Shown here in pieces: positions 34,686-46,576 of a stretch of 64,000 nucleotides of DNA. The notes below the pieces were generated by a model, which was not told the DNA's origin, did not search any database, and saw only the letters and a list, made by a program, of their open reading frames with translations. The translations under genes and the position numbers were made by a program. The stretch's first letter is position 1, and every line of letters begins with the position of its first letter. Source of the stretch: Weissella halotolerans DSM 20190 (GTDB lineage: Bacteria > Bacillota > Bacilli > Lactobacillales > Lactobacillaceae); the NCBI RefSeq assembly GCF_000420365.1, contig NZ_ATUU01000001.1:248001-312000 (forward strand). The letters run 5' to 3'.

Positions 34686-35984
34686 CTATACCTCCATCAG
34701 CATTGCTGCTGGATCCGTCAGCATCTTCTTTAAATCATTCATAGCCTCTTGTGCTAAGACCCCATCAATTAACCGGTGATCAAAGCTCAAGGATAGCCGC
34801 AACATCTGCCCAACCACAATCTCACCTTCAGCATTCACTGTTGGTGCTTGATGGATTCGACCAACACCCAAAATAGCGGCCTGGTTAGTGTTAAGAATTG
34901 GGGTGAAGTAACCACCACCAGCTGAACCGATATTTGAGATGGAAATGGTACCACCACTCATTTCAGCAGGGGCTAATTGATTATTACGAGCCCGCTCAGC
35001 CAAATCATTAATTTCAACCGCCATGGTCCGCATAGACTTAGCCTCAGCATGCTGGACAGTTGGCACAATCAGGCCATCTGGAACACTGACTGCAATGCCA
35101 ACATTAACATGCTCATTAAAGACAATTTCCTGAGTTGCTGAATCCAAGTGTGCATTTAACATCGGGTGCTTCTTAGCAACGGCTGTTAAGGCCTTGGCAA
35201 TGTAAGGAAGATAAGTCAAATGAATATCATCTGCAGCCAAAATTGGCTTGAAGGTCTTTCGATGATCAACTAACTTAGATACTTCAACCTCATCCATCAA
35301 GGTTACATGAGGAACCGTTGTCACTTGCTCAACCATATTCTTGGCGATAATTTTACGCATCGTTGACATAGGCTCACGATACTCACCTTGACCATCTGGA
35401 AGTGGTTGTGGAGCAGCGGTTGGCTTAGGCGCTTGGTCAGCCACTGGAGCTGGTGTTGGTGCACCTGCACTTGCCTGTCCGGCAAGCTGCTCTACATCTT
35501 GCATCGTGATATGACCATGGCGACCGGTCGCAGGGACTTGCGCTAAATCAACCTGGTGTTGGCGAGCATAGTGACGAACCGCTGGCATAGCAAGAACATA
35601 CCCATTGACAGCCGTTTTAGCCCCGGTCGTCACTGGCGCTGTCGCCGGTGCTGGACTAACATTAGCTGACTCCCCTGGAGCTGCCGCCGCTTCACTGGTT
35701 TCGCTGGCAGCTGGGGCTGATGTATCACCAGCCAAACTACCGCTACCATCACCATCAAACTCAATTAACGGCGCACCTACTTCAACCACAGTCCCAGGTT
35801 CCACAAAGAGTTTGGTCACCTTACCACTATAAGGTGAAAGAATTTCCTGCAGCAGTTTGTCATTTTGTACTTCAGCGACTGCATCTTCTTCTTTAACCTC
35901 ATCCCCAACCTTTACTAACCAGTTGGAAATCTCACCCTCAGCCATGCCTTCGCCAATATCTGGCATTTTAAATATCTCAGTCAT
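34686..35984 (-). CDS. pdhC: Dihydrolipoamide acetyltransferase (E2) of the pyruvate dehydrogenase complex
   Basis: This 432-residue core enzyme carries a single N-terminal lipoyl domain with attachment Lys43 ([10 protein letters not shown]), then an Ala/Pro-rich swinging linker. The E3-binding domain ([28 protein letters not shown], about 134-162) is followed by a second Ala/Pro linker. The catalytic domain ends with the HRLIDG motif ([10 protein letters not shown]). It transfers acetyl groups from E1 to CoA. Start overlaps pdhB by 8 bp with AAAGGAGG upstream. One lipoyl domain is the smaller of the variants known in Firmicutes. Confidence 0.97.
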   Translation of the reverse strand: MTEIFKMPDIGEGMAEGEISNWLVKVGDEVKEEDAVAEVQNDKLLQEILSPYSGKVTKLFVEPGTVVEVGAPLIEFDGDGSGSLAGDTSAPAASETSEAAAAPGESANVSPAPATAPVTTGAKTAVNGYVLAMPAVRHYARQHQVDLAQVPATGRHGHITMQDVEQLAGQASAGAPTPAPVADQAPKPTAAPQPLPDGQGEYREPMSTMRKIIAKNMVEQVTTVPHVTLMDEVEVSKLVDHRKTFKPILAADDIHLTYLPYIAKALTAVAKKHPMLNAHLDSATQEIVFNEHVNVGIAVSVPDGLIVPTVQHAEAKSMRTMAVEINDLAERARNNQLAPAEMSGGTISISNIGSAGGGYFTPILNTNQAAILGVGRIHQAPTVNAEGEIVVGQMLRLSLSFDHRLIDGVLAQEAMNDLKKMLTDPAAMLMEV

Positions 35985-36957
35985 ATGAAACGACCTCCTT
36001 TACCGCTGCAATAATATCATCTGGATTAGGCAACCACTCATTTTCAGCCTGAGCAAATGGATAAATTGAGTCTGGTGCTGCAACACGACCAACAGGGGCA
36101 TCTAGTTCCAAGACAAACCGTTCGGCAATTTCAGACATCACAGCAGCAGCAATACCAGCCTGCCGTTGAGCTTCTTGCACGACAACGACCCGATGCGTTT
36201 TCTTTACTGTTTCGCCAATTGCTTCAATATCTAAGGGACTGACCGTCTGTAAGTCCAACACTTCAACATCGATTCCTTGCTTACTTAATTCTTCAGCCGC
36301 CGTCAAAGACTTGCTAACCATGCCACCATAAGCAATCACTGAAACGTCTTTTCCTGAGCGCGCAATGGCTGCCTTATCTAAAGGCGTTGTGTAGTACTCA
36401 TCGGGCACATCGGCACGCATTGACCGGTATAACTGCAGATTCTCAAGGAAGAGAACAGGATCATTACTCTCAATGGAAGCCAGGAGCAAGCCTTTGGCGT
36501 TAACCGGATTTGATGGCATTACTACCCGAATACCTGGTGTTTGTGCAATCAAGCCTTCTAAGGAATCAGCATGCATTTCAGGGGTCTTGGTACCACCACC
36601 ATAAGGTGAACGGACCGTAATTGGAAAGTTACGGGTCCCATGGAAACGGAAACGATTACGGGCCATCTGACCAGCTAAGGAATCCATCACTTCATAAACG
36701 AAACCATAGAATTGAAGTTCCATCACGGGGCGCCAACCAGTGGCTGCTAGCCCAATGGCCAGACCACCAATACCACTTTCAGCTAATGGAGTGTTAAAGA
36801 CCCGGTCCTTACCATACTTTGCTTGTAAGCCATCAGTTGCTCGGAAGACACCACCATTCTCACCAACATCTTCACCAAAAATCACAACCTTAGGATCATG
36901 ACCTAGGGCCATATCTTGTGCCTCATTAATTGCTTGAATATAAGTTTTCTTAGACAT
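35977..36957 (-). CDS. pdhB: Pyruvate dehydrogenase E1 component, beta subunit
   Basis: The 326-residue transketolase-like subunit has [19 protein letters not shown] near 27-46 and [21 protein letters not shown], typical of the E1-beta pyrimidine-binding domain. The C-terminal transketolase_C part is [18 protein letters not shown] with [12 protein letters not shown]. It forms the alpha2beta2 E1 with PdhA, decarboxylating pyruvate on thiamine diphosphate. The start codon shares a base with the pdhA stop (TAATG). Confidence 0.97.
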   Translation of the reverse strand: MSKKTYIQAINEAQDMALGHDPKVVIFGEDVGENGGVFRATDGLQAKYGKDRVFNTPLAESGIGGLAIGLAATGWRPVMELQFYGFVYEVMDSLAGQMARNRFRFHGTRNFPITVRSPYGGGTKTPEMHADSLEGLIAQTPGIRVVMPSNPVNAKGLLLASIESNDPVLFLENLQLYRSMRADVPDEYYTTPLDKAAIARSGKDVSVIAYGGMVSKSLTAAEELSKQGIDVEVLDLQTVSPLDIEAIGETVKKTHRVVVVQEAQRQAGIAAAVMSEIAERFVLELDAPVGRVAAPDSIYPFAQAENEWLPNPDDIIAAVKEVVSYD

Positions 36958-38066
36958 TAGTTACCCTCCTGACGGAACTTTTCAATTTGTTCCTTTTGCG
37001 TGTACGTTGGGACTTCAAATGTTGATTCAATCAAATCAGACACAGCTTGCTTGTGAATGTTATCTGCTTCCTTGACCGCTTGATCAATTTTTTCATTATA
37101 ATCAGATATTACTGCGGCTTCTTTTTCTTCACTCCAGAGGCCCTGCTGCTCTAAGAAAATCCGCATACGAATCAACGGATCTTTCTTGTGCCACTCGTCA
37201 ATATCCTCTTGTGTCCGGTAACGAAGTGGATCATCACCTGACATTGAATGTGGGCCAAAACGATTGGTTAACGTTTCAATCAAAACAGGTCCTTTACCTT
37301 CAACGGCCCACTGACGAGCTTCCTTAGCTGCTAGATACATGGCAATAGCATCCATTCCATCAACGCTAATGGATGGAATTCCGACTGCCCAACCCTTGGC
37401 TGCTAAGTGCTGGGCGGCAGTTTGCACTGGGCGCGGTGTCGAAATCGCATAACCATTGTTTTGAATAAAGAAGACTGCTGGTGCCTTATAGGCTGAGGCA
37501 AAATTCATACCTTCATAAGTATCACCTTGCGATGAACCACCATCACCGGTATAGGCATAGGCAACTGCATCCTCACCATTCATCTTCAGGCCCAAGGCAA
37601 CCCCAGCAGCTTCCACGTACTGGGCACCAATAATGATTTGGGGGAACCAACCGCGGACATCACCAAATTCATTTCCTTCATAATGTCCTCGTGACCAGAG
37701 AAAGGCCTTATAAATTGGCCAACCGCGCATAATTAACTCTGGAATATCACGGTAACCTGGCATAATCCAGTCTTGCGGCTTAAAGGCGAAATTCGATGCA
37801 ATCTGCGATGCCTCTTGACCCATGGTTGGGGCAAAGAAGCCTAACCGACCTTGCTTAGACAGCTTAGTGGAACGATCATTGAGTACGCGGCTTTGCACCA
37901 TTTCCGTCATCAATTGAACAAGCTCTTCTGATGACAGGTCGGCAGCTTCATAACCAGCCTGATCAATAATCTTTCCTTCGTTATTTAAAACTTCTAAAGT
38001 TGGAAATTCGGTATCCTGATTAACTAATTGACCGGCGAAATCTAATATTTTTTTGCTATCTGTCAT
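36957..38066 (-). CDS. pdhA: Pyruvate dehydrogenase E1 component, alpha subunit
   Basis: The 369-residue subunit binds thiamine diphosphate through the GDG...N motif ([39 protein letters not shown]; split here only by position, near 170-207). [16 protein letters not shown] matches the loop that carries the phosphorylation-site serine in eukaryotic homologues. It is second in the operon, 13 bp after lplA. The complex links glycolysis to acetyl-CoA and NADH; in a heterofermenter it is useful mainly aerobically or with external electron acceptors such as Nox offers. Confidence 0.97.
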   Translation of the reverse strand: MTDSKKILDFAGQLVNQDTEFPTLEVLNNEGKIIDQAGYEAADLSSEELVQLMTEMVQSRVLNDRSTKLSKQGRLGFFAPTMGQEASQIASNFAFKPQDWIMPGYRDIPELIMRGWPIYKAFLWSRGHYEGNEFGDVRGWFPQIIIGAQYVEAAGVALGLKMNGEDAVAYAYTGDGGSSQGDTYEGMNFASAYKAPAVFFIQNNGYAISTPRPVQTAAQHLAAKGWAVGIPSISVDGMDAIAMYLAAKEARQWAVEGKGPVLIETLTNRFGPHSMSGDDPLRYRTQEDIDEWHKKDPLIRMRIFLEQQGLWSEEKEAAVISDYNEKIDQAVKEADNIHKQAVSDLIESTFEVPTYTQKEQIEKFRQEGN

Positions 38067-38079
38067 GTCAATCTCCTAT

Positions 38080-39069
38080 CTACTTGTTGTTGGTAAATAA
38101 CATTGCAACTTCCTCATCCGTGATACTGCCAAAGTATTGACCATCATGGTGCTTTTGTAAGACGGTTAATACTGCCGTAGGGTCAAAAGATAGGCCAATC
38201 AAGTCTTCTTTAATCTCACGCCAGTCGCGCACGCCCAGAAAATCACCCTGAAAATCAATATCGGTAATGTGGCCAGCATGAACATTGGCAAATACATCAA
38301 TGGCTCCACCTGTATATTTAGCATGATTATGGAAATCAAAATCAGGAGATTTTCCCCAATTCCAATCCCAGGTGGCAAATTTGCTTTTAGCCAAGTCCTT
38401 AATCGACTGCTTTTGCTCTGGACTTAATTGATACTCAGGATCGTTACCATGATTCGTCAACTCCTTTAATAATTCTGCCTTAAATGTTTCCATGGTTAAG
38501 TCTGGAGCATAATCTTTAATCATCCCTACTCGTGCTCGCACTGATTTGGCTGCTTTGGACATAAACTTCTCATCGGCAACGTTCAGTGCATGAACCATCG
38601 CATCGACATCAGAATCAAAGAGTAAGGTACCATGATGAATCAAGTAACAGTTCTGATAACGTTGTGCATTACCTGATATCTTCTTACCTTCAATTACTAA
38701 ATCATTACGACCCGTCGCTTCAGCTGGAATGCCCATATTATGTAAGGCCTTTACAACTGGTTTAACGAAGGTGGAAAAATCGACTGATCCTGAATTCTCC
38801 ACTGGTAAAATTAAGGTAAAGCACAGATTGCCTAAATCATGATAGACGGCACCACCACCTGTTACCCGGCGAATTACGGGCAATTGATGCGCTTTCACAT
38901 AATCTAAATTCACCTCTGCCCAGGTATTCTGGTTTTGACCAACAATTATGGTTGGTGAATTTTGCCACAAAGCCACAACCGGTTCATCAGCATGTAAATT
39001 TTCCAACAACCAAGCATCCATGGCTATATTAGTTGCCGGATCTGTTCCAAAATAGTTTATATACTTCAT
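38080..39069 (-). CDS. lplA: Lipoate-protein ligase A
   Basis: The 329-residue enzyme activates free lipoate with ATP and attaches it to the E2 lipoyl lysine. Family features: RRVTGGGAVYHDLGNLCFTLI near 70-90, NDLVIEGKKISGNAQR with the catalytic Lys near 130-148, HHGTLLFDSD, and the C-terminal accessory domain from about 245. It leads the pdhABCD operon, so lipoylation capacity is coexpressed with its client. The organism therefore probably scavenges lipoate. A promoter with a cre lies just upstream. Confidence 0.95.
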   Translation of the reverse strand: MKYINYFGTDPATNIAMDAWLLENLHADEPVVALWQNSPTIIVGQNQNTWAEVNLDYVKAHQLPVIRRVTGGGAVYHDLGNLCFTLILPVENSGSVDFSTFVKPVVKALHNMGIPAEATGRNDLVIEGKKISGNAQRYQNCYLIHHGTLLFDSDVDAMVHALNVADEKFMSKAAKSVRARVGMIKDYAPDLTMETFKAELLKELTNHGNDPEYQLSPEQKQSIKDLAKSKFATWDWNWGKSPDFDFHNHAKYTGGAIDVFANVHAGHITDIDFQGDFLGVRDWREIKEDLIGLSFDPTAVLTVLQKHHDGQYFGSITDEEVAMLFTNNK

Positions 39070-39113
39070 ATATGAGCTCCATCCCGTTAAAAAGCACTGA
39101 CTGGAAATATTTA

Positions 39114-39160
39114 TGTAATCGCTTACATCTTTACTTTATCATAGGTTTAACAATTGTCAA
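39114..39160 (-). promoter_or_regulatory. lplA-pdhABCD promoter with a perfect cre
   Basis: On the minus strand -35 TTGACA (39155-39160), a 16-bp spacer and -10 TAAAGT (39133-39138, with upstream TGA) form the promoter. TGTAATCGCTTACA (39114-39127) matches the 14-base cre consensus fully and sits over the start-site region, a position fit for CcpA repression. Confidence 0.85.
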
Positions 39161-39177
39161 TTCTTATTTCAAAGAAA

Positions 39178-39212
39178 ATAAAAAACGCTTTGGCTAGACA
39201 GCCAAAACGTTT
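39178..39212 (-). terminator. Terminator of the PTS_EIIC_2/PfoR-like gene
   Basis: The minus-strand stem AAACGTTTTGGCT/AGCCAAAGCGTTT has a 4-nt loop, followed by TTTATTTTC. It lies 8 bp after the gene. Confidence 0.88.
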
Positions 39213-39219
39213 TAAAAGC

Positions 39220-40371
39220 TTAATTAATTTCTTGTTGCAAATCCTCTGGTGAGTACAAATGCAAGATCTTTGTTGCTACATAATCAACTACAAAGCCAAC
39301 TGCAACCGGCACAATAAACCATGTAATCAAGGCTGGAATTAATCCAATTACGTGGTTAACAAAGACCGATTCAGAGCCTTTAACCAACATTGACTGAATT
39401 GGTGAAACCATTCCAATCCAACCGAAACCAGCCGACGTTGGTGTTCCTTGGACATTGAACAAGGCAACCGGAATCGCTGATAAGGCCGCCGTAACAAACA
39501 TTGATAGGAAAATTACCGGCTTCTTAAAGACAGAAGGCATCATTCCCTTCATAGCACCTAAGAAAATGGCAACAGACGTTCCAGTCTTATTAACCTTAAC
39601 TGAATTAATCAGTAAGATAACGGTTGAGGCGACCACACCAACACCAGCAGCTCCAGCACCAATCCCAGCTAAGGTAATAGCTAAAGCGGTACCAACAGTT
39701 GAAACCGGCGTCATGATCAAGAAGGCAAAGGCAATCGCAATCAACATTGACATAGGCAATGGTTGCAAATCAGTAAAGAGCCGGACCACGTCGCCAATTG
39801 CTGCCGTAATGGTACCAACATAAGGGGCTAAGTAGAAACCTAGCAGTCCAACACCCCCACCAATCAAGAGGGGACTCAAGATGATGGCTACCGCTCCAAA
39901 GCCATTCAGATACTTGGCTACTAACCAAATAACCAAAACAGCAATCGCTGAGACAATCATAGCATTGATGACATCCCCAGCTCCTTGCATCATGTAAACC
40001 GTACTTTGAGTCTTAGTAGCAATGCCCGTAATAGGATTAACAAATCCCGAATCTGCAACAGCCCACTTAATTGAACCCGATGAGGCACCCACAGCAATAG
40101 CCATCACACCAACATCCAAGGCCCGCATCTTAAACTGCATGGCAACCCCAATTCCAACCAAAATTGGCAAGAATGATGAGAACAAAACAAGGATGGCATT
40201 TAAGTCAATTGCCCATTGGACACCGCTACCAATCAACGGCATCAAAATATACTTTAAGACCGCAGATGGCAAGACCGCAATCAAGATACCTTGTGCTGAT
40301 CCACTCAGCACCTTAAAGAAAAAATCTTTTGGATGGAGCTTATAAGAACCATCAAATACAGAATTATTCAT
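39220..40371 (-). CDS. PfoR-like membrane protein (PTS EIIC type 2, COG3641)
   Basis: The 383-residue protein has about ten hydrophobic helices and Gly-rich segments (GIGVAMQFKMRALDVGVMAI; IILSPLLIGGGVGLLGFY). It matches the PTS_EIIC_2/PfoR family of predicted permeases. The start at 40371 follows AGGGAAG; the longer reading has none. No EIIA or EIIB domain is attached, and the family's substrate is unknown, although a homologue was first described as a regulator of perfringolysin. It is monocistronic between the ldhD gene and the lplA promoter. Confidence 0.85.
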   Translation of the reverse strand: MNNSVFDGSYKLHPKDFFFKVLSGSAQGILIAVLPSAVLKYILMPLIGSGVQWAIDLNAILVLFSSFLPILVGIGVAMQFKMRALDVGVMAIAVGASSGSIKWAVADSGFVNPITGIATKTQSTVYMMQGAGDVINAMIVSAIAVLVIWLVAKYLNGFGAVAIILSPLLIGGGVGLLGFYLAPYVGTITAAIGDVVRLFTDLQPLPMSMLIAIAFAFLIMTPVSTVGTALAITLAGIGAGAAGVGVVASTVILLINSVKVNKTGTSVAIFLGAMKGMMPSVFKKPVIFLSMFVTAALSAIPVALFNVQGTPTSAGFGWIGMVSPIQSMLVKGSESVFVNHVIGLIPALITWFIVPVAVGFVVDYVATKILHLYSPEDLQQEIN

Positions 40372-40420
40372 AATCTTCCCTACTCTTTTTTTATTCAAAA
40401 ATACTAGCTACACTTACAAA

Positions 40421-40457
40421 ACAAAAAGGTTCGACTGTCTACTCAAAACCTAACCTT
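40421..40457 (-). terminator. Probable ldhD terminator
   Basis: The minus-strand AAGGTT/AACCTT outer stem encloses a 20-nt loop, followed by TTTTTGTTTTG. The stem is short, so this is less secure than its neighbours. Confidence 0.55.
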
Positions 40458-40486
40458 GATGTTCAAAGAATCGTTTTAACCCCAGT

Positions 40487-41494
<1,008 letters not shown>

Positions 41495-41560
41495 CTATAT
41501 ACATATGATTTAGTCAGCTACTTAGACTTTCAACACGTCCACCTAAGGCTTACACAGGTT

Positions 41561-41615
41561 ATTATACTCATGATTTGTGAAAAATTCAACAATAAATCAC
41601 TATTAATCGCTTTCA
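41561..41615 (-). promoter_or_regulatory. ldhD promoter with an upstream cre-like site
   Basis: On the minus strand -35 TTGAAT (41584-41589) and a perfect -10 TATAAT (41561-41566) are separated by 17 bp. TGAAAGCGATTAAT (41602-41615), 12 of 14 positions of cre, lies just upstream of the -35, a place where CcpA would activate rather than repress. Confidence 0.75.
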
Positions 41616-41713
41616 TTATCTTCCTAAAAGGGGGCCGGAATCACTTTCTACCTGTTTCTTCAGTCAATAAACTTACTTGATACCTTTTTGCACAAGCCCT
41701 GACAAAAGGAAAT

Positions 41714-41749
41714 AAAAAAAGAATAAGCAACCTAAAAGGCTACTTATTC
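41714..41749 (-). terminator. Terminator of the dlt operon
   Basis: The minus-strand stem GAATAAGTAGCC/GGTTGCTTATTC has a 5-nt loop, followed by TTTTTTTATTTC. It lies 32 bp after the dltD stop. Confidence 0.9.
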
Positions 41750-41780
41750 TATGCATACTATCTGCAATCACTTTCTGCGA

Positions 41781-43031
41781 TCACTTTTTTGGTAGGTAAT
41801 TTGCCCACTGCCGGCTCAAGAAATCATTATTAATTCGATAATGCGGCTTTGGTTGTGGTTTGGTCAAAAATGGATCGACATAATCATCGACAGCTAACCA
41901 CCCATTCCACCCCATATGGATTGTGTCCTGCATGAAATAAGGGTGGCCCCCATCCTTTGACAAATCAGCAATATGATTGAAACCCTGTTGTTCCAACTGG
42001 TAGCGTATCTTAGCCACCGTTTGCGCATACATATCCTCATTCAAGCCTGTATAGGCCGCCCATTTTTGATTAACAGGTGGAATAATGAAGAGGACATTGG
42101 TATTTGTTTTCGCAAACTGATTTAAGACTAGTTGAAAATCTGTGTATTCAGGCGATTGGAGATAGGAAAAATGCACCTGTGAGTTGGCTAATTTTCGCTC
42201 ATGTCCCTTAATACGCTTTATAAAAAAACTATTTTGAATACTAAAGGGATTCGTATTAGTTTCCTGCCGAGCTAACTTTGTCGCCCGTTGTGTTAAGGCT
42301 TCTCGGTTATATGGCTGGGGCAAAGCATCTGCCTTAGGCTTAACCCGCTTAGTAAAATTATCATTGGTCAGCCAAGTGCTAAAGAACGCATCCTCATGTT
42401 CGAGCATGTTTAACTGTAGTTGAATTTTTTGCTGATCAAACTGGGTCAAATCCTGTCCTTTAGCGACGCGCTTCATCATTGTCTTGACATTACTTTTGGG
42501 CATAACTTGCAAGAAACGACGAGCAGCTACTTTATCTGCCTGACTACCTGTTTGATTTTGCAAAAACTTTAGCCCTTGCGCAGTTCCAAAATAATAGGTA
42601 AAAGCATCTGGATTAGCTCCTTGTAGGGTAAACCATTGAGGTGAAATCACAAACACCGCTTGCTTACCCTGCATTTGCTTGGTCATCTGCTGCATACCAA
42701 AGAATTGAGTCAGTGACGTGGCCCCTTTTTGGCCTAAAAGGAAGGGGCGGTAAGATCGTTGATAACCCTCTGCCAGTACAGATGGATGCATCTCGTCCAT
42801 TCGATTCCATTCACTTGAACCAAAAAATGGGACAAAACGGTGCTCTTTATCTGATAGTGCAGCTTGCTTAAGGGTGGCGCTCTTAAATACTTGAAGGGTC
42901 AGCGCTGTGGAAGCCGTAAGTTCTTTTTGATAGGACACCGTTGGATGGGCATCATTTAAAAAGACAATTCCAATAATCGCCACAAGAGCAATTATAACTG
43001 GCCCCAAGATGAGCCAGAATTTTTTAAGCAT
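41781..43031 (-). CDS. dltD: DltD, D-alanyl-lipoteichoic acid biosynthesis protein
   Basis: The 416-residue extracytoplasmic protein is anchored by an N-terminal helix ([19 protein letters not shown]). It is a SGNH-like esterase: the nucleophile Ser is in [11 protein letters not shown] near 70, and the Asp-His pair in [12 protein letters not shown] near 370. In the DLT pathway it acts with DltX and DltB in D-alanine transfer to lipoteichoic acid outside the membrane. The start at 43031 has GAGG 9 nt upstream and overlaps dltC by 8 bp. Confidence 0.96.
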   Translation of the reverse strand: MLKKFWLILGPVIIALVAIIGIVFLNDAHPTVSYQKELTASTALTLQVFKSATLKQAALSDKEHRFVPFFGSSEWNRMDEMHPSVLAEGYQRSYRPFLLGQKGATSLTQFFGMQQMTKQMQGKQAVFVISPQWFTLQGANPDAFTYYFGTAQGLKFLQNQTGSQADKVAARRFLQVMPKSNVKTMMKRVAKGQDLTQFDQQKIQLQLNMLEHEDAFFSTWLTNDNFTKRVKPKADALPQPYNREALTQRATKLARQETNTNPFSIQNSFFIKRIKGHERKLANSQVHFSYLQSPEYTDFQLVLNQFAKTNTNVLFIIPPVNQKWAAYTGLNEDMYAQTVAKIRYQLEQQGFNHIADLSKDGGHPYFMQDTIHMGWNGWLAVDDYVDPFLTKPQPKPHYRINNDFLSRQWANYLPKK

Positions 43032-43266
43032 TTCGTAATTCCTCAACCCCCGCTACAATTTTGTTTCCCGTATTCCAATCATCTCGTCCCATCTCAGAGA
43101 CTGGAATCTTAATTGAAAATTTGCTTTCAAGGGCCAACACTAATTCAACAACCGCCATTGAATCTAAGACACCTGCGTCAAATAAATCTTCATCCATCAT
43201 ATCAGAAATATCCTCCATGAAGAGATCTTCAATAATTGCGATTACCTCCCTTTTAACATCCATCAT
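43024..43266 (-). CDS. dltC: DltC, D-alanyl carrier protein
   Basis: The 80-residue acyl-carrier-type protein has its 4'-phosphopantetheine serine in [13 protein letters not shown] (Ser37). It receives D-alanine from DltA and presents it to DltB. The acidic helices and length are typical. The start has GGAGGATAGA before tandem ATGs. It overlaps dltD, keeping stoichiometry coupled. Confidence 0.97.
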   Translation of the reverse strand: MMDVKREVIAIIEDLFMEDISDMMDEDLFDAGVLDSMAVVELVLALESKFSIKIPVSEMGRDDWNTGNKIVAGVEELRNA

Positions 43267-43289
43267 TCTATCCTCCTGTATTTAAAAAA

Positions 43290-44534
43290 TTAGTGAAACC
43301 ATAGCCGGTCTAGGAAACCGGAGAAAATCAAAAAGCTAAACATTGTAATATTAAAGGTCAAAAAGATTGAAAAGCCAATGGTAAACCAATTACTTGGTAA
43401 GGGCGCTTGACCTGCCTTCTTTCGGGCTAAGTTGGTCCGCTTCTTTTTACGTAACCACCAATCATTAATCACCAGCCCAAAGCCATGGAAGAACCCATAG
43501 ACGATGTAATACCAGGTAATGCCGTGCCAAAAACCCATCAGCCCCATATCTACAATATAGGCTACACTGGACGTGACATTGCGGTTCTTAAAGACCTTAT
43601 GTTTCATCAAAACAAACACAAAGCGCATAAAGACATAATCTCGGAACCAAAAACTCAACGACATATGCCAACGATTCCAAAATTCCTTTAAGTTACGTGA
43701 TATAAAGGGCTTATTAAAGTTTTCAGGTGTCTTAACCCCCATCAAATAAGAGATGGCAATCGCAAACAAAGAATACCCAGCAAAGTCAAAGAAAAGATCA
43801 AAGCCATAAGCATACATCACCCCGAGGGTCGGCAAATTGAAGACGCCCCCAATGGCTAAGGCTTGCCCTTCAAGTGGCTTTAATAGAATGGTACCAAAAA
43901 AATAAGCCAAGATAAATTTGTAGAAGAAGCCAAGCATGATATACCAAACGGCCTTTTGCAACATGGCCATGTAAGCTGCTCGACTGGGCAAATTTTGGTA
44001 GTCTTCCTCAAAACGTCGATAGCGATCTATCGGTCCTGACGACAGAGTAGGCATAAAGAGCAAAAAACGAACCACCGGCCACAAAGATAACTCTTTGATG
44101 GCACCGTCTCGACTCTCCATAATCATTCCCACTGCCTTAAAGGTTAAATAAGAAATACCCAAAAAGCCTAATAAGGAGGCGTGACCGTTATCAATCGCCG
44201 GCGTCACTTTCACAAAGACTAAGGGTAGAATAGATAATCCAACTGCCCCATAAAAAATCCACCGGTTATCTGCCTGCTGTCGATAATGATGATAGGCCAA
44301 AACCAACAGCGTTTCCCATATGATATAAGCTACTAAGGCGTAAAATTGTGGCCAATGTGGTCCTGTAAACATCAATAGGATAAAGATAAAGGAAACAGCA
44401 GTTTCATATAGGGCGAATCGACGACCAAAGTAAAGGCCCACTACAATGGGCAACAAGGCTAACAACAAGTAGCCAAAATACATGGGATCACCATATGGTT
44501 GTAAATTAGGTAACGTTGCTAACCACTGCGTCAT
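43290..44534 (-). CDS. dltB: DltB, MBOAT-family D-alanyl transferase
   Basis: The 414-residue multispanning protein is of the membrane-bound O-acyltransferase family. The conserved histidine is in [18 protein letters not shown] near 335-352, and [23 protein letters not shown] near 284-306 is the MBOAT signature. It takes D-alanine from DltC and passes it across the membrane to teichoic acid. The start overlaps the dltA stop (ATGA-type). Length is standard. Confidence 0.97.
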   Translation of the reverse strand: MTQWLATLPNLQPYGDPMYFGYLLLALLPIVVGLYFGRRFALYETAVSFIFILLMFTGPHWPQFYALVAYIIWETLLVLAYHHYRQQADNRWIFYGAVGLSILPLVFVKVTPAIDNGHASLLGFLGISYLTFKAVGMIMESRDGAIKELSLWPVVRFLLFMPTLSSGPIDRYRRFEEDYQNLPSRAAYMAMLQKAVWYIMLGFFYKFILAYFFGTILLKPLEGQALAIGGVFNLPTLGVMYAYGFDLFFDFAGYSLFAIAISYLMGVKTPENFNKPFISRNLKEFWNRWHMSLSFWFRDYVFMRFVFVLMKHKVFKNRNVTSSVAYIVDMGLMGFWHGITWYYIVYGFFHGFGLVINDWWLRKKKRTNLARKKAGQAPLPSNWFTIGFSIFLTFNITMFSFLIFSGFLDRLWFH

Positions 44535-46075
44535 GACGCATTCACCTCAGCAATCAAGGCCTTAATATCGACCTTCCCATTAGGTGTCATTGGCAAGTCC
44601 TCCCGATAAATAAAGCGTGAGGGCATCATATAAGGCATCATATCGTTGGCTAATTGTTCTTTAATCGCCTTGGTTAGGTCCAAAGGCCGTGCGAAAGTGT
44701 CCATGGCTCCAGCCTTGGGCACAATATAGGCTAACAATTGTTGCACCTTATGCTGATCATTATAGCGTGGTACCGCCACCGCATTCTCTACTAAGTCAGC
44801 CAGCTTCAAAACATGGGCGACCTCCTCTAGCTCAATCCGGTAACCATTAAACTTAATTTGAAAGTCTAAGCGCCCACCATAATGCAGCAGGCCCTGTTGA
44901 TCAAAGGAACCTAAATCTCCCGTATGGTAAGCAGGTTGCCCAGCTAATTCGAAAAAGGCAGCTGCAGTTTTTTCAGGATTATTCAAATACCCCTTTGAAA
45001 CGGCTGGTCCGGCCACCACAATTTCCCCTTCTTGCCCAGCTGCGACTGGCTGCCCTGCTTCATCAATAACTTGGGTCACACTATCTGGCTTAGGGTAACC
45101 AATAGGTAGGCGCTCGCCCTTGGCCAGCATTTCATCACTAATTGCCACCGCCGATAGTGCTACTGTGGCCTCCGTTGGTCCATAAGCGTTCACAATTCGT
45201 GCATTAGGGAAACGATCACGTAACTTACGCGCTGTATTAACCGTCAATTCCTCTCCATCAAAATAAAAATACTCAAGTTGAGGCATTGTTTTTGCATTAA
45301 AATCTTCAGACAACATTGCTAAATCAACAAAGGACGGTGTCGATGTCCATACTTGAATTGGTAAATCAGGCAAAACCTTAAATAACTGTTTAAAGTCCTC
45401 AACTACTGGCCGTGGTAAGGCATACAGAGTACCTCCAGCCGCCAAGGTCGGTGCCCAATACATTACTGATAAGTCAAAGGAGTATGGTGGTTGAGCTAAC
45501 ATCTTAGGCGCATTGGGTACTGCAAAGGCAGCATCAGTTAACATCCAATTCGTAAAGGAGAGTAAGTTCGTGTGTGAAATCTGAACACCCTTAGGCTTAC
45601 CCGTCGTTCCGGAGGTGAAAATAATATAATAATTATCATCCCCAGTAACCATATGATCGCAAGCATACGCTAGGTCTGCCTGCCTTGCCTGCTTAATATC
45701 AGCCAAACTAATTACTGGTACACCAGTTAGTTCGAGTGGTAAATCATCCACTGCAATCACGGCCGCTGGCTGAGCAATTTCCATAATTGACAATAGGCGT
45801 TCATCAGCCGAATTTAAGTCAACGGGAATATAAGCATGTCCAGCCTTCGTTAGGGCGACAAAGCTCACTAGCATCTCATATTCTTGACCACCGTATACCA
45901 TCACGGGGGTCTTAGCTCCTAGACCAAGTTGATCAATATAGGCCGCTAGCGCATCTGAATCGTGTTTAAGTTGAGCATACGTATGTTCCTCCCCCAAAAC
46001 ATCATATACTACCCGTGAACCTTGATTTGTACCATAATTATCGATGGTTTCAATCATATTCGTAATCTTTTCCAT
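44531..46075 (-). CDS. dltA: DltA, D-alanine:carrier protein ligase
   Basis: The 514-residue adenylate-forming enzyme has the AMP-binding P-loop [18 protein letters not shown] (near 151-168), [23 protein letters not shown] and the catalytic Lys in [11 protein letters not shown] at the C-terminus. It activates D-alanine with ATP and loads DltC. GAGGGGG lies before its ATG, 17 bp after dltX. D-alanylation lowers envelope negative charge and protects against cationic peptides; the BceAB-like pump in this window serves a related purpose. Confidence 0.97.
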   Translation of the reverse strand: MEKITNMIETIDNYGTNQGSRVVYDVLGEEHTYAQLKHDSDALAAYIDQLGLGAKTPVMVYGGQEYEMLVSFVALTKAGHAYIPVDLNSADERLLSIMEIAQPAAVIAVDDLPLELTGVPVISLADIKQARQADLAYACDHMVTGDDNYYIIFTSGTTGKPKGVQISHTNLLSFTNWMLTDAAFAVPNAPKMLAQPPYSFDLSVMYWAPTLAAGGTLYALPRPVVEDFKQLFKVLPDLPIQVWTSTPSFVDLAMLSEDFNAKTMPQLEYFYFDGEELTVNTARKLRDRFPNARIVNAYGPTEATVALSAVAISDEMLAKGERLPIGYPKPDSVTQVIDEAGQPVAAGQEGEIVVAGPAVSKGYLNNPEKTAAAFFELAGQPAYHTGDLGSFDQQGLLHYGGRLDFQIKFNGYRIELEEVAHVLKLADLVENAVAVPRYNDQHKVQQLLAYIVPKAGAMDTFARPLDLTKAIKEQLANDMMPYMMPSRFIYREDLPMTPNGKVDIKALIAEVNAS

Positions 46076-46092
46076 TTTTGGCCCCCTCTGAA

Positions 46093-46221
46093 TTAAAATT
46101 CATTATAGATAAAGCCACCCTGACCATGACCAGAGTAACCGTATAAGTACAATAAAATTAACAAAATAATGAAATAAAACACTGTCTGACCCACAAACCG
46201 CCAGAAATTAATATGTTTCAT
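46093..46221 (-). CDS. dltX: DltX, small membrane protein of the dlt operon
   Basis: A 42-codon frame immediately upstream of dltA, too short for most gene callers. One membrane helix (residues 13-27, [15 protein letters not shown]) is followed by [15 protein letters not shown]. The conserved C-terminal F-I-Y-N-x-F is the DltX hallmark, shown in other species to bind the DltB/DltD machinery. CTGGGGG lies upstream of the ATG. Position at the head of the operon and the C-terminal motif make this secure. Confidence 0.95.
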   Translation of the reverse strand: MKHINFWRFVGQTVFYFIILLILLYLYGYSGHGQGGFIYNEF

Positions 46222-46330
46222 ATACTAGCCCCCAGAGTCTTTCTAGCTTTTTTTTATTCAATACATGCAAAACTGCCGCTAATAAATCTGTTTTGCCGGT
46301 CATTAACCAGCAATTTTGAATGTCTTGGAT

Positions 46331-46359
46331 ATTATAGAGCATAGAATATCCGCCGTCAA
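46331..46359 (-). promoter_or_regulatory. Promoter of the dlt operon
   Basis: On the minus strand -35 TTGACG (46354-46359), a 17-bp spacer and a perfect -10 TATAAT (46331-46336). The leader to dltX is about 100 nt. Confidence 0.9.
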
Positions 46360-46460
46360 AATTATTTTTTTAATTTTCTATTTTTTTTGTAATGGAACTG
46401 CTATACCCCATTAACTATCAAGTTCCTGCTCTCTTTAATCTAATTTCCCTACTCCCTTTT

Positions 46461-46489
46461 TTGCAAGGCACAGACGAAACGACTATAAT
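46461..46489 (+). promoter_or_regulatory. Promoter of the LepA-like gene
   Basis: On the plus strand -35 TTGCAA (46461-46466), a 17-bp spacer and -10 TATAAT (46484-46489) precede the LepA-like ATG by about 85 nt. It is divergent from the dlt promoter. Confidence 0.9.
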
Positions 46490-46576
46490 GGAAAGAATTC
46501 CGTTGAACCTTAATTTAAGCTGTGTTCACAAGCAGTCAAACGTTGTTATATTAATCAAGAGAAGAGAACCGTTTTT

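Noticed and set aside
39455-39823. 122-codon plus-strand reading frame inside the PfoR-like gene
   Set aside because: It is antisense to a clearly coding, repetitive Gly/Ala-rich gene and its product is compositionally an inverted shadow; no ribosome site.
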